A stretch of DNA of 64,000 nucleotides from a virus: positions 1 to 64,000 of IMG/VR virus record IMGVR_UViG_3300035698_006183, one strand, 5' to 3'. The notes under the pieces were generated by a model. It was not told where the DNA came from. It saw only the letters and a program-made list of their open reading frames with translations, and ran no database searches. Below, piece by piece: positions 36,195 to 46,209 of the stretch. The first letter of the stretch is position 1. Every line of letters starts with the position of its first letter. Both the position numbers and the translations under genes were made by a program.

Positions 36195-39100
36195 ATGACC
36201 GACCAGAACAACAGAACCGACCCGACGGAGAACTTTCGTACAAGTTCCTTCGGGTTTGGACCATTTCCACCACCAGGGTACGTTGGAGTATTAGCAGCAT
36301 CCCCATATCCTGATTACGCCGGTTTCGGTGGCGTTGCTTGGGCTACACTTCCAATTTCAGACCCTGCACCAATTGGTGGAGCTTATGGTTTATCCCCTTA
36401 CGGGGGAGTCGTACACCCTCCTGCTCCGACCCCTCTCCCTGCATTACCTAACCCAGGTGGTAGTGGGGCTTCTGGTGGAGTTGGCTTCGGTGGTGACCCT
36501 TTCGGTTTATCTCCTTTCGGTGTTGGTGGAGGTGCAGGCGGAGGAAGTACAGCAGTATCAGGAGCTCTGAGCCTGAATGGTTATGAGATTGAAATCTTCT
36601 TCACTAATCCTATAAACACTAGTGACCCAGCACTTTATCAAGTGGCCTCTTACAATTTAACTGCTCTCTTAGGAGCAGCTCCAGCCACCGTGTTAAGTGT
36701 ACGTTCCGAAACTCTGGGGTTGGAAGCAGCTTCCAGTGTCTCATCAGTTATTATTACCCACACAGGAACAACCTTGGGTGGCTCGTACCGAGTCCATGTG
36801 AGTGGCCCTGGTGGTATCATAAATGATTCTGTAGATATCCTGACGAAGGGTGATGCACCAACTTATACTGTCAGTGTCCTGGGCGGTGAAGATTTAGTTC
36901 TTACATTCTCTGACCCCATGTTAGAGGACACTGGAGCTTCTGTAGGGAATTCTGGGATTACAGACCCAGCTTCTTACGAGTTCTCATCAGAACCCGATTA
37001 CCCAATTACATTGACCCCACTTGAAATCACTCATCCTTATGAGAGTGACCTTCACAAAGTTCAGATGACCGTCAAAGGTATGACATCGTTACAATATACT
37101 TGTAACATCACACCATCTGAGGCATTTGATTACGAGGCATTAGTTCTACCAGATGTTGACCCAACACTAACCGGTGTAGAGATTAACCCTGACCAGGGAG
37201 AGTCCTACGTTGACGGTGGGTATCTCTGGATGTCCAAGCTACGTTTCCGTGTTTACGGTTGGAAGTTCCTCGATGACAGTGGTCGAGTAGTTCCAGATGT
37301 GACGACGTTCCGAGGCAGCCTGACCTTTGATGCTGCTTCAGCCACGTACAACCCACCTCTGAATGCTTTCACGAGCCTGACGGTTGCTTCCCTCATCTTT
37401 GAGGATGGTCCCGCAGGAACTGGTGTTCGAGTCAAAGTTGGACTGACTCGACAGACAGGTATAGATTATCTCAGAGTTCAGTGTGGAACCTTCGACTCAT
37501 CAGTTCAACAGACATGGACTTCTGGTGAGAATGCTATTGCTCTGGTACGAAACCTGAAAGCTGGGACATATTCTGTCCTGTTGAATGGCCTGCCTGTGCT
37601 CACAGCCTTGATTGCTGACTTTGATGGAGTATCTGAAGGAACAGGAGCTGGGATTTCATGTGTCTTGGTAGCCGACGGGTTTGATGTGTCTGGTTTCAAG
37701 GTACAGGAAACAACCTTCTCAGCTACCAGCACGGTGTACTCAGGTTCATGGAACTTCTTGCACGATACCGAGAGTACCCCATTTACAGGCTCAGATGCTC
37801 TGACTCGTGACCACATCATGACTCAACGTGGCCCAGTCGTAAAAGGTTGGGGTGATGCAACTCCAGCTACCAAACAGGATGTTGAAGTCCTAATTGCTGG
37901 TACGGCTGTGGGAGTTAAGGATGTGAATCCCTACATCGGTGAGATTTGGCCGACGTATCCGATTCCATTGCTACCTTATGATGACCCCCAAGCTGATGTG
38001 AAGCTCAACTATTACTGGATGGCTTCTCCTATTATGGAGATGGCTGGACTGAATACTCCTGGCTTGGTCTTGAACCAATGGGACAGGCAGGATGGACATA
38101 CAAGCCCTGCAGCTCATGGGCAACCACCAACTCACCCGTCACACATTGACACTCAGCCTGCTCAGGTTATCCCATTTGAGGATGATGAGGTTGCAATCAG
38201 GTTCCCAATGGGAACAGTATTGGGACCGATGGACCGACCGAAGCCTTTACAGATTGGCCATCGATACATGGGTTTCGAGAAAGAAACCTCTGCTCTCCTG
38301 AATGACCCGACGAGCCTGCTGTTGAATCAGAATCCTTATGCCACTGCCGTAGATGATTTCGAGCGGGAGATGACAGGGGAGTCCATTGCTTACGAGGGTA
38401 CGGAAACACCTCTCGTAGCATCCCCAGCCTGGCTGTTAGAAGGTCAAGATGCTGGATGGGTAGATGTTGGTGAGGGGACTTACACTCTGATTGATGCTCT
38501 GCCTGCTGAATTTGAACCAGACCTCCGAACTGTGACCATGTATCATCGGGAAGTGGATTTGACATTCCCCGCAGCTACTACCTTGGCCACTCGGTTCATC
38601 GTTGAGGATTACACTCTGGAAGGAGTGTTCACGGGCGTAGGCTTCGGAATCCATGACAATGACCATTTGTACCAAGTTGGCCTGTTAGTTATCAATAATA
38701 TCCGACACTTAGGGATGCTCATTGACCCGAAGAAACCAGAGTATAGAGAATCCTGGCACCTCGGACCGACAGCAGCTTCTTCCGTTCTGAACTCTAAGGC
38801 CATCAGCATTGTGTCTGATTTGGTTCCTATAGATTTTCAATCTGGGATGCAGTTCCAGATATTTGACCATGCTCAAGCTGGTGTTTATACTGCTACCTCG
38901 GTCATCCATCAGTGTGATGGCTCCACGACAGTTACCATTGCAGAAGAATTTCCAGCAGACCCAACCATGTGGAAGCAGGATAATCCAGAGGTCGTGTTCG
39001 AAGTACGTTGGGACGAACATCCTCTAACCTATCGTTTCGTAGCAGACCTGGATAATGAGGCTGCTTCTTTAGAGATAGCTGGTGAGATTTCAGCTACTGT

Positions 39101-41840
39101 CTTCCAACTGGACGGCAGTGTGAATCCGTGGCCTGTACCCTCAGAATCTGCATTAGTGCTAGATACGTCGGGCAAAGGGCAAGTTTTCTGGGGTTCCTTG
39201 AGTTATTTGGCAGCAAATCGTACCAAGTGGTCATTTTTCCGTTATGATGTGGTTCCTGATTTCACTGCTCTGAATGTTCCGACTATCGTTGTGCAGACAG
39301 AGATGGACGTTCTTCCCCAGGATACCCTGGAGAAACCGTGGTTTACTACCCAGTCTTTCGGGACGGGGATGATTGACCAGACAGGAGATGCCCTTCTTCT
39401 GAAATCTGCGGTGGCCAGTGACACATTAGATTATACTTTCGGGTACTCCCGTATTGAACCGTTTGTGAATGAAGATGCTGGGGTTGACATCCGAGCAGAG
39501 TTCCGAGTAGATTCTGGAATCTTGGGAGCTGGTGATGCTGAAGTTGTCATCAACAATGGCACTAAGGAAGTTCGACTGGCAACCATTCTGTATGCCGAAG
39601 GCTATCCTGGATTGGAATACCGTCGGCTTTTTACTATCCCCTCTGTTTCAATGTCAGGGATTCAAGACCCCGACCAGCAGGGATGGTCAATTATATCCGG
39701 CTCTAACGGCTCAGACCTTCGACATGAGTACGACCTGATTGTTACCCAAGGAGCTGGCCAAACACAGCGGTATCGAGCCTCTGTGGACACTTCCAGCTTT
39801 ACCGTGGACTCAGGCTACCGTATTGCCGAAGCTCAGCTTGGAGTGGATGCTTACACGACAGATGCTAACGGAAACACTGGAATCGTGTTCCAGGCTGACA
39901 TTGGCCCGAACAGATGGTTTGGTGCTAGACTGAACGATGATGGGACTCCCAAAATCCAGTTGGTTGACCAGGTAGATTCTGTTATTCATGAGTATGAGTT
40001 CGACTGGACGGATGGGGAAACTCACACGTACCGAATCGTCGGTGCTCTTGGTGTCCTCTCTGTGTTTGTGGATGATGTTCTCATGACCCCGACACTGAAC
40101 ATTGATTTGTTCTTGGGTGGGGCAGGCACAGATACTTTCCTGTTTGGTGCAACAAACCTCATCACAGGTGTGGCCAATACAACATTATCAAGTACTGTTC
40201 GATGGCGTACTGTTTCATATCACCCCACAGCAGCCCCTCAGTGCCTTCGTACCGTAGGTATTTGGAAGGGTGGGGACAAAGACCATATCAACTCCTGGGA
40301 ACTCCCTAGAACGGATAGCTCAACAGCTCCGAACTCTAGTCATGTCGGCCCAGAGATTACCGTGATGGACTGGCGACAGAGCATGGAAGTCCGTCTTCTC
40401 CTGAAGGCTGACTTCGGTGTGACACTGTATCGTCCTGATTTGCCATTACCTCCTTATTACCAGGCAGAATCTGATGTTGTAGGGACAGGATTCATCAACC
40501 AGACGAACGAACCCTCAGCAGGCTGGGTGAATGTTGAATATTCTCAACTGCCTCATGTCTCCTCGATGTTCGGTTTCGTTGGGTTCGGGTCTTTTGATTC
40601 CCGTTCCATAACCCAGCAACGATGGGATTGGGTCAGGTATCGTATTTTCAAAGCCCTGACTGAAGATTATATTGCTCCTCAGCACATGGTTCTCAATCAG
40701 TACAACGTCATCACGAGCGGTGAGCGGACCAGGGACATTACTCTGGAGAATGTCGTCGTCCAAACCATTGATAATCGTCGAGTATCTCTGCTTCCTACTC
40801 ATCTGTATGCCGAGGATATCTACAAAATCGTGGATGGTGACACCATTTACACCAGGGAATCCTGGACATTTGACTCAGATTCCCAGCTCATTACCTTGGG
40901 GCAGGATGCCAACTACGACGATTTGCATTTCTCTGGTGACCATGTGCCGGTCAACATTATCTTCCAGCCAGGTAAACCAGTTACAAACACCTATCTCGAA
41001 AACCAGCCTCTGGCTGACAGCGTGACCAAGTTGAATGAGGGGACACCCCCGATTCCATTGAGCCAAGCTAACGGGATTGATAAAGTAATCACAACTAATG
41101 CAGCAGATACTGGTGATTATAGAACCCTCGACCACGAAGTTGATGCCGAGACCTTGTACGAATCTATGGAATTCATGGAAGTTTCAAATGGTGGCCGTCG
41201 TGGTTTGATAGCAATTGCTGGAGAAGGAACTCTCCCCGAAGGATTCTCGGGATACTCTGAAACAGAAGGAAAAGCAGTTGGTGCTCATGTTTTAGATTTC
41301 CGTGGGACTAAATTCTGGGAAGGAGCACAATTCCCGAAACCTGAAGCCTTTGAACAAGGCGGTGGCCTCCCAGGAACAACCTTGTTCTGTAGTGGTGGTA
41401 ATTATGTTGGCCCCGTTGCCGTGAGTGGAGGAACTCCTTCTATTGGAGCCCCTGAAACTTGGAAAGCTGGCTTGATGGCACCTTTGGGCGGTGTTCTTGG
41501 TCCGGACCCAGAAATGGCAATTCTCCATCCAACGTATTGCTCAGGTGATGTAGTTCGTGGAAATGATGGAGGGAAAATCAATCGGAGCACCGAATGGTAT
41601 TTGCGTATTGGTTATCCTGTTGTCTATCCTGAAGGAGCAGCTTCATATATTTCCACAGACACCCCACTGACTGAGGATATGAACTGGGGGTTAGTAGATA
41701 ACATCCCTCCGAGTGAACCTGCTGGGATAGAACCTAATCCAGATGGTACTCCTAACCCTGATAGTTTAGGAGCCTGTTATGTGAAAATGTGGTGGGCTTC
41801 AAGTGGGGTTGTGATACTTGAGGGTACTATCTATGGTTAA
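36195..41840 (+). CDS. Giant fibre protein with lectin-like (ConA/LamG-type) domains
   Basis: The 1881-aa product begins with a Gly/Pro-rich, low-charge segment (about residues 18-118) that repeats YGLSPYGG and FGLSPFGV, probably a flexible or attachment region. A Big/fn3-like beta domain follows (about 122-215; YEIEIFFTNPINTSDPALYQ). Jelly-roll-like lectin domains appear at about 790-900, 1035-1135 and 1200-1330; the last shows NTGIVFQADIGPNRWFGARL and HTYRIVGALGVLSVFVDDVL, the pattern of LamG/concanavalin-like folds. A further beta module near 880 has GMQFQIFDHAQAGVYTATSV, shared with baseplate proteins. Such folds typically bind carbohydrates, so a host-surface adhesin is likely. The start at 36195 follows a weak GGTGA site; an ATG four bases earlier gives only a short frame. 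The C-terminal 200 residues are unassigned. Confidence 0.66.
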   Translation: MTDQNNRTDPTENFRTSSFGFGPFPPPGYVGVLAASPYPDYAGFGGVAWATLPISDPAPIGGAYGLSPYGGVVHPPAPTPLPALPNPGGSGASGGVGFGGDPFGLSPFGVGGGAGGGSTAVSGALSLNGYEIEIFFTNPINTSDPALYQVASYNLTALLGAAPATVLSVRSETLGLEAASSVSSVIITHTGTTLGGSYRVHVSGPGGIINDSVDILTKGDAPTYTVSVLGGEDLVLTFSDPMLEDTGASVGNSGITDPASYEFSSEPDYPITLTPLEITHPYESDLHKVQMTVKGMTSLQYTCNITPSEAFDYEALVLPDVDPTLTGVEINPDQGESYVDGGYLWMSKLRFRVYGWKFLDDSGRVVPDVTTFRGSLTFDAASATYNPPLNAFTSLTVASLIFEDGPAGTGVRVKVGLTRQTGIDYLRVQCGTFDSSVQQTWTSGENAIALVRNLKAGTYSVLLNGLPVLTALIADFDGVSEGTGAGISCVLVADGFDVSGFKVQETTFSATSTVYSGSWNFLHDTESTPFTGSDALTRDHIMTQRGPVVKGWGDATPATKQDVEVLIAGTAVGVKDVNPYIGEIWPTYPIPLLPYDDPQADVKLNYYWMASPIMEMAGLNTPGLVLNQWDRQDGHTSPAAHGQPPTHPSHIDTQPAQVIPFEDDEVAIRFPMGTVLGPMDRPKPLQIGHRYMGFEKETSALLNDPTSLLLNQNPYATAVDDFEREMTGESIAYEGTETPLVASPAWLLEGQDAGWVDVGEGTYTLIDALPAEFEPDLRTVTMYHREVDLTFPAATTLATRFIVEDYTLEGVFTGVGFGIHDNDHLYQVGLLVINNIRHLGMLIDPKKPEYRESWHLGPTAASSVLNSKAISIVSDLVPIDFQSGMQFQIFDHAQAGVYTATSVIHQCDGSTTVTIAEEFPADPTMWKQDNPEVVFEVRWDEHPLTYRFVADLDNEAASLEIAGEISATVFQLDGSVNPWPVPSESALVLDTSGKGQVFWGSLSYLAANRTKWSFFRYDVVPDFTALNVPTIVVQTEMDVLPQDTLEKPWFTTQSFGTGMIDQTGDALLLKSAVASDTLDYTFGYSRIEPFVNEDAGVDIRAEFRVDSGILGAGDAEVVINNGTKEVRLATILYAEGYPGLEYRRLFTIPSVSMSGIQDPDQQGWSIISGSNGSDLRHEYDLIVTQGAGQTQRYRASVDTSSFTVDSGYRIAEAQLGVDAYTTDANGNTGIVFQADIGPNRWFGARLNDDGTPKIQLVDQVDSVIHEYEFDWTDGETHTYRIVGALGVLSVFVDDVLMTPTLNIDLFLGGAGTDTFLFGATNLITGVANTTLSSTVRWRTVSYHPTAAPQCLRTVGIWKGGDKDHINSWELPRTDSSTAPNSSHVGPEITVMDWRQSMEVRLLLKADFGVTLYRPDLPLPPYYQAESDVVGTGFINQTNEPSAGWVNVEYSQLPHVSSMFGFVGFGSFDSRSITQQRWDWVRYRIFKALTEDYIAPQHMVLNQYNVITSGERTRDITLENVVVQTIDNRRVSLLPTHLYAEDIYKIVDGDTIYTRESWTFDSDSQLITLGQDANYDDLHFSGDHVPVNIIFQPGKPVTNTYLENQPLADSVTKLNEGTPPIPLSQANGIDKVITTNAADTGDYRTLDHEVDAETLYESMEFMEVSNGGRRGLIAIAGEGTLPEGFSGYSETEGKAVGAHVLDFRGTKFWEGAQFPKPEAFEQGGGLPGTTLFCSGGNYVGPVAVSGGTPSIGAPETWKAGLMAPLGGVLGPDPEMAILHPTYCSGDVVRGNDGGKINRSTEWYLRIGYPVVYPEGAASYISTDTPLTEDMNWGLVDNIPPSEPAGIEPNPDGTPNPDSLGACYVKMWWASSGVVILEGTIYG

Positions 41841-41885
41841 GAACGAGAACAAACACACGATAATATGGTTATTAAAAGCCTTGTT

Positions 41886-41890
41886 AGGAG
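41886..41890 (+). promoter_or_regulatory. Ribosome site deciding the start of the 219-aa gene
   Basis: AGGAG lies 7 nt before ATG 41898 and favours it over the in-frame ATG at 41865. The preceding 57-nt gap also contains GATAATATGG near 41859-41868, which resembles a -10 element but lacks a clear -35. Confidence 0.6.
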
Positions 41891-41897
41891 AACACTT

Positions 41898-42557
41898 ATG
41901 TTGCATAAAGAACAGATGAATAAAAACACTCAGGCAATGAAATCCATGATGCAATCTCACTACGAGGAAGCAACTCGGCTTATGAGTATGGCCAAAGGGT
42001 CTTTCCACTTGAAAATGTGGGATGCCAAGACAGGTGAAATTCTAGCTGAATGGGAAAAACCTAATGTTTTGACATTAGATTCAGGTATCCTTGCAGCTCG
42101 GTTATTCAAAAACAGTCAAGACCCTTTTGCAGGGGTGAATAATGGAATCAACATGTTGGCCATTGGGACTGGAGCTACGGGTAATATTCTGAACCCTGAT
42201 GCTCCACAGCAAGAACAACGTAGGCTTAATAACGAAATCCAACGGAAAGCATTCTCGTCATCTCAATTCAGGACGACTGAGGGTGTGGCTGTAGCTTACC
42301 CGACAAACATTGTTGATTTCACCACGGTTTACGGTGAGGCTGAGGCAGTTGGGCCATTGAACGAGATGGCTTTAATGCACACTTACTCTCAGAACCCTGC
42401 CACAAAGAATTTAATTCCGGCTGAGTATGAGGGTGTAAACTATGACCCTTCATTCGATGTCACCAATTATGACATGATGGGTAACTACTTGACATTCAGT
42501 GTGATTTCGAAGCCATCAACGGCCATCTTGTCGATAACGTGGCGGTTGACATTTTGA
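41898..42557 (+). CDS. Conserved virion-associated protein, 219 aa, probable fibre partner
   Basis: The start follows AGGAG at the right distance. The first 35 residues are helical and Met/Gln-rich (TQAMKSMMQSHYEEATRLM). The rest is compact: a WDAKTGEIL strand pair near 45, GINMLAIGTGATG near 90, then RRLNNEIQRKAFSSSQF and VAYPTNIVDFTTVY, GPLNEMALM and a C-terminal beta unit ending ILSITWRLTF. This layout (GTG turn, RR-L-N-E helix, F-R, DF strand, GPL-NEM) is familiar from small structural proteins found beside fibre genes in several tailed phages, though I cannot name the family. It lies between two giant fibre genes, so an adaptor or fibre-base role is plausible. Confidence 0.66.
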   Translation: MLHKEQMNKNTQAMKSMMQSHYEEATRLMSMAKGSFHLKMWDAKTGEILAEWEKPNVLTLDSGILAARLFKNSQDPFAGVNNGINMLAIGTGATGNILNPDAPQQEQRRLNNEIQRKAFSSSQFRTTEGVAVAYPTNIVDFTTVYGEAEAVGPLNEMALMHTYSQNPATKNLIPAEYEGVNYDPSFDVTNYDMMGNYLTFSVISKPSTAILSITWRLTF

Positions 42558-42593
42558 TTTGCCATGTAAATAACAACCGACAGAAGGTGAGAT

Positions 42594-45500
42594 ATGGCGA
42601 CCAAAGACTATAAAAAGAATTATTCTGGGATTCAAGAGGCTGGGAGTTCTGTTCCTGTTCCTAATGAGGTTTCTCGGGATTTAAGTGCTGGTGACAAAGC
42701 CTTTGAATCAATCATCTGGGAAACGGGTAAACCCGTTCTGGATTCTGAACTTGCAGTCCATCAGGACGCAATCAAATGGGAAAACCGATTGTATCGGGGA
42801 CAACATTTGAATTCAGGTTGGTTCAGGGGGATTTCACGAGTTGATGGGTACGACGATTACGGAACTGAAACAGATTCCGTAGTTGTGGATAACTCAGATG
42901 CCGACTTGATTGACGGTGACATCCTGGTGAACTCTTTCGTGATGAATAAGATGACGGCTCTGGTAGCCGGACGTACTGTAGTGATCGAATATACGAACAC
43001 CGAAACTCCAAACCGAAACTTGATTCAATTACCAGAACCTCCTATTTTTGCTCCAGACACACCTCAGAAGACCGACTTTGTTTGGCTTGAAGTCTGGTTG
43101 GCCTTGGTAGCCCCGAGTCCTCGTGCAGCAGGAGCTGTTCAAGTGGCCAGTATTCCTTCAGTAGGAGATACTATCACCATCAATAGTGTCGCTCTGGCTG
43201 GTGTTGCTGCTGCTCCCGTAGCAGGAGAGTTCCTCATCGGTGCAGATGAAGAAACCACAGCCGTCAATATTGTGGCAGCTATCAACGACCCTTTAAATGC
43301 AACGTCAAGTTACGTTGTAGCCCGAGTAAATGTAAACTTTGTCGTCATCGAGTCCATAGTGGCTGGTGAAGGCCAAGGTGCTGTAGTTCCTTATACTGGT
43401 AATTTCATTACCTTAGCTTCTACTGCTCCTGCTTTAGTAGCTTCAGGGATGACATTGCAAGACGGCCAAGATAGGCCAAACAAACCAGAAGAAGACCAAA
43501 GCAAGTTGTTCAGACATGGGAACGTACAATCTCCTGAGAACACCTGGCTTGATGATGAAATTATAGACCCCGTAGTGAATTCGGAATCCTCTCAACGTGT
43601 TCAATTACAATATCGTTTCCGATACACGGACTCTGAGGCAATCAATTACAAGACTCACCCTGATGGGTTCTCAAATTCAACGGCAGGAGCTGGTGCTCCC
43701 TTAGTTATTGCCCAAGGTGCTCGACAAACTCCAGCTTTGAATGTAGACGGCACTCGAACATATCCGTTCGTCCCAGCCGACACTGAATCTACCTGGCTGG
43801 AGTCTAGTGCTATTGCCTATGCTCTTAAAGATAATGGCTTGTGGGTTGCAGGCTCTGGTGATGACCAGTCTGTAAAAGACCTCGGAACCATTGATGGCTA
43901 TGTATATGCAATTCCTCTATGTTTTGTATTCCGTCACAGTAACGTATCGTTCACTGGGATGCCTTTCGGGTTTGACCCATTAAACAATGCCAATGGTGCT
44001 CCGATGCACGACCACAGTGGCTATGACGGCCCTCTGGGAGCAATCCCTGCTGACCATTCTGACCGTCCTGACGGTGAGTTTGCCGATGTAGTGACTCTGG
44101 ATAACATGCTGGACTTGAGAAGGTCCATTGTTTCTCCAGGGATTAGCCTGACGAGTGAGCTTCAATACCAAATGCAATCCCTTCTTGATGCCAATAATCA
44201 GACATGGGCTGTAAGTTCTCATGACAAACATGGTTATGGTGGCAGTGTGAACGGAGATGTTTCGACTCGGTTCCTTATCTGTAATGCCATTGGGAGAGAC
44301 ACAGTGGCAGATGGAATGCACATTCGTGATTTTGATCATGTAGCCCGACGATTCGGAAGTAACCCTGTTGTCGAGCGTGTTGTGTATGCTTTCTGGCCAG
44401 GTGATAGAGAAACGGCTGGAGAAGTAGCCCCAGGTCTTGTGAATTCTGGTAAATATATTGATAAATCAATAGGTTCCACAGGTGGTGTTTGGACAGAGAC
44501 AGATGTTCTTCATCTTGATTTGGCTGAGCTGGACACTCATGGATTAGGTTCTCTATTCCAAGGGGGCACTAACGGATTATCTTTACCTGGAACACCTCAA
44601 CCTTTTATTGATAAAGCACCTCCAGGTACAACCATAACAGATGTACTGTCCATCTATCATGATGATGGCCATTATGACAACGACACAGACCATCAGGAAG
44701 TCGAGGCTTCCTTAATCAAGGGATTGGGGACAGGTCATCTTGAAATCACTCTGGATGCCAATGGGACACTCGTAACGGGTGGTCTTGATACAGCTCCTGG
44801 TGGTGAGTACCCGATGGTAGATAGTGCAACACCTCCGGCTGACGGTTCGATGCGGAGAATATTCGTTGAGGTTGAAATCAGCTACCCGATAGGTGACGAT
44901 GCTTATCATGGCCTGACAGACACTCCTTTGTTGGATTTGGCTGAACCTGATGCAATAGTGTATGACGGAACTTTGATAAATCCTGTGGTAGGTGAAGATT
45001 ACTTAGCTGGCCCAGGAAGTGCTGTAGCCGTAGATGAAGACCAATCACCTGGGGACATGGCTTCAAAAAACCCTCCAGCTTTCAGAGAAGGTTTCCGAGA
45101 GGTTCGTTTGGACTATGTGACGGACTCAACACAATCAGAATTACTCCCTAACCCAGACCCTGTGACCGATGGTACAAGTATTGGCCCATTATGGGGACTT
45201 GTTAGCCGAGGACCCGAAGAAATCCGAACACCTCGCCGTCTGTACGGCATACCATTTAGTGCTGGTGGTGGATTCCCAGTGATTGAAGATGTCCCTGCTG
45301 CTGTTGCAGTAGACCCAGACTTTGACCTGACAGAATATGGTAGTAGCTCTCGTAAAATCGTCATGGATGATGTTCTCTCAGGAGCTGGTAAAACACTTTG
45401 CAATGTCACGTATGAACCTCAAGACCCCATTCCTAACTACGGGGATAGTGGTTATACTGTGATGGTTTATTATAGAGCAGCAGCTCCACAGACTGCCGGT

Positions 45501-46199
45501 GTTATCGAGGGAGATTTCAAAACTTCCGTAAGTAGTGGTGGAACAGTTCCAACAGAGCTGAGAATTGAACCTCTGGCCATCAGTCCTCATACTTGGACTG
45601 GTCAAGTAGGCATGGGTTCGACGGATGCAGCTTTCCCATATGCTTCTCCTTTAGACCAGCTTCCTCTTTTGGAAGGTATCCCAGGCACAGAGCATAATCA
45701 GGATTGGTTCTTCTGTGCCTCAGCTACTGTCACGATTGACGATTTCAATGCTGACACTGGAATGCTGACGTTACAATCAATGGTACAAGCCGACCAGCAG
45801 CCTGAGTGGGTGTTGGGAGGATTAGATAACTATGCTTCCCCCAGACCAGATGCTGAGTTCAGGGCAATGTATCCATATGTTGAAGGCTTGAATGGGTACC
45901 GTCCTACGGTAATAGCTCAGCCTTTATTTGGGTCAACCCGACACAAAGTATTCGTCCCAGTCCTGGCTCGTATAAAAGAAACCGTACCTGGAGCTACAGG
46001 AGGTATATTATACAGACAGGATGAGTTAGTTCTTGTAGTGTTGACACGATTTGCGGAACTGGATGAAGATAACAACCTCCAATTTATTGGTGGCTTATCC
46101 AGTGAAGGTAATGAAGGTTTAGAGAATGCTGAGAATAACAGAACCTGTGCTGCTGTATATAGAACTCGCAACTTACTTTTAGCTGTGGGTGGAAGATAA
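42594..46199 (+). CDS. Tail fibre protein, paralogue of the 2140-aa fibre
   Basis: The 1201-aa product shares an N-terminal signature with the protein encoded at 57312: WETGKPVLDSEL here, WRKNKPPLDAEL there. Further matches are FVWLEVWLALV/FVFLEAWQTRL, QRVQLQYRFR/ARVQVQYRIR, IDGYVYAIPLCFVFR/VDGFSYAIPICAVFR (near residue 436) and RPDG...DNMLDLRR/RPDG...DILDLRR (near 489-510). Between residues 185 and 290 is an insert with GDTITINSVALAG and ETTAVNIVAAIND, a beta module also seen in sheath and hook-type proteins. The rest is beta-rich with no enzyme motif. The shared N-terminus is probably the virion attachment part and the diverged remainder the receptor-facing part. The start is preceded by AAGGTGA. 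Fibre status is inferred from motifs and context. Confidence 0.7.
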   Translation: MATKDYKKNYSGIQEAGSSVPVPNEVSRDLSAGDKAFESIIWETGKPVLDSELAVHQDAIKWENRLYRGQHLNSGWFRGISRVDGYDDYGTETDSVVVDNSDADLIDGDILVNSFVMNKMTALVAGRTVVIEYTNTETPNRNLIQLPEPPIFAPDTPQKTDFVWLEVWLALVAPSPRAAGAVQVASIPSVGDTITINSVALAGVAAAPVAGEFLIGADEETTAVNIVAAINDPLNATSSYVVARVNVNFVVIESIVAGEGQGAVVPYTGNFITLASTAPALVASGMTLQDGQDRPNKPEEDQSKLFRHGNVQSPENTWLDDEIIDPVVNSESSQRVQLQYRFRYTDSEAINYKTHPDGFSNSTAGAGAPLVIAQGARQTPALNVDGTRTYPFVPADTESTWLESSAIAYALKDNGLWVAGSGDDQSVKDLGTIDGYVYAIPLCFVFRHSNVSFTGMPFGFDPLNNANGAPMHDHSGYDGPLGAIPADHSDRPDGEFADVVTLDNMLDLRRSIVSPGISLTSELQYQMQSLLDANNQTWAVSSHDKHGYGGSVNGDVSTRFLICNAIGRDTVADGMHIRDFDHVARRFGSNPVVERVVYAFWPGDRETAGEVAPGLVNSGKYIDKSIGSTGGVWTETDVLHLDLAELDTHGLGSLFQGGTNGLSLPGTPQPFIDKAPPGTTITDVLSIYHDDGHYDNDTDHQEVEASLIKGLGTGHLEITLDANGTLVTGGLDTAPGGEYPMVDSATPPADGSMRRIFVEVEISYPIGDDAYHGLTDTPLLDLAEPDAIVYDGTLINPVVGEDYLAGPGSAVAVDEDQSPGDMASKNPPAFREGFREVRLDYVTDSTQSELLPNPDPVTDGTSIGPLWGLVSRGPEEIRTPRRLYGIPFSAGGGFPVIEDVPAAVAVDPDFDLTEYGSSSRKIVMDDVLSGAGKTLCNVTYEPQDPIPNYGDSGYTVMVYYRAAAPQTAGVIEGDFKTSVSSGGTVPTELRIEPLAISPHTWTGQVGMGSTDAAFPYASPLDQLPLLEGIPGTEHNQDWFFCASATVTIDDFNADTGMLTLQSMVQADQQPEWVLGGLDNYASPRPDAEFRAMYPYVEGLNGYRPTVIAQPLFGSTRHKVFVPVLARIKETVPGATGGILYRQDELVLVVLTRFAELDEDNNLQFIGGLSSEGNEGLENAENNRTCAAVYRTRNLLLAVGGR

Positions 46200-46203
46200 G
46201 GAG
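46198..46203 (+). promoter_or_regulatory. Ribosome site deciding the start of the 1270-aa fibre gene
   Basis: AAGGAG overlaps the previous stop and is 6 nt from ATG 46210; the in-frame ATG at 46189 lies inside the preceding gene and has no site of its own. Confidence 0.6.
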
Positions 46204-46209
46204 ATTGGG

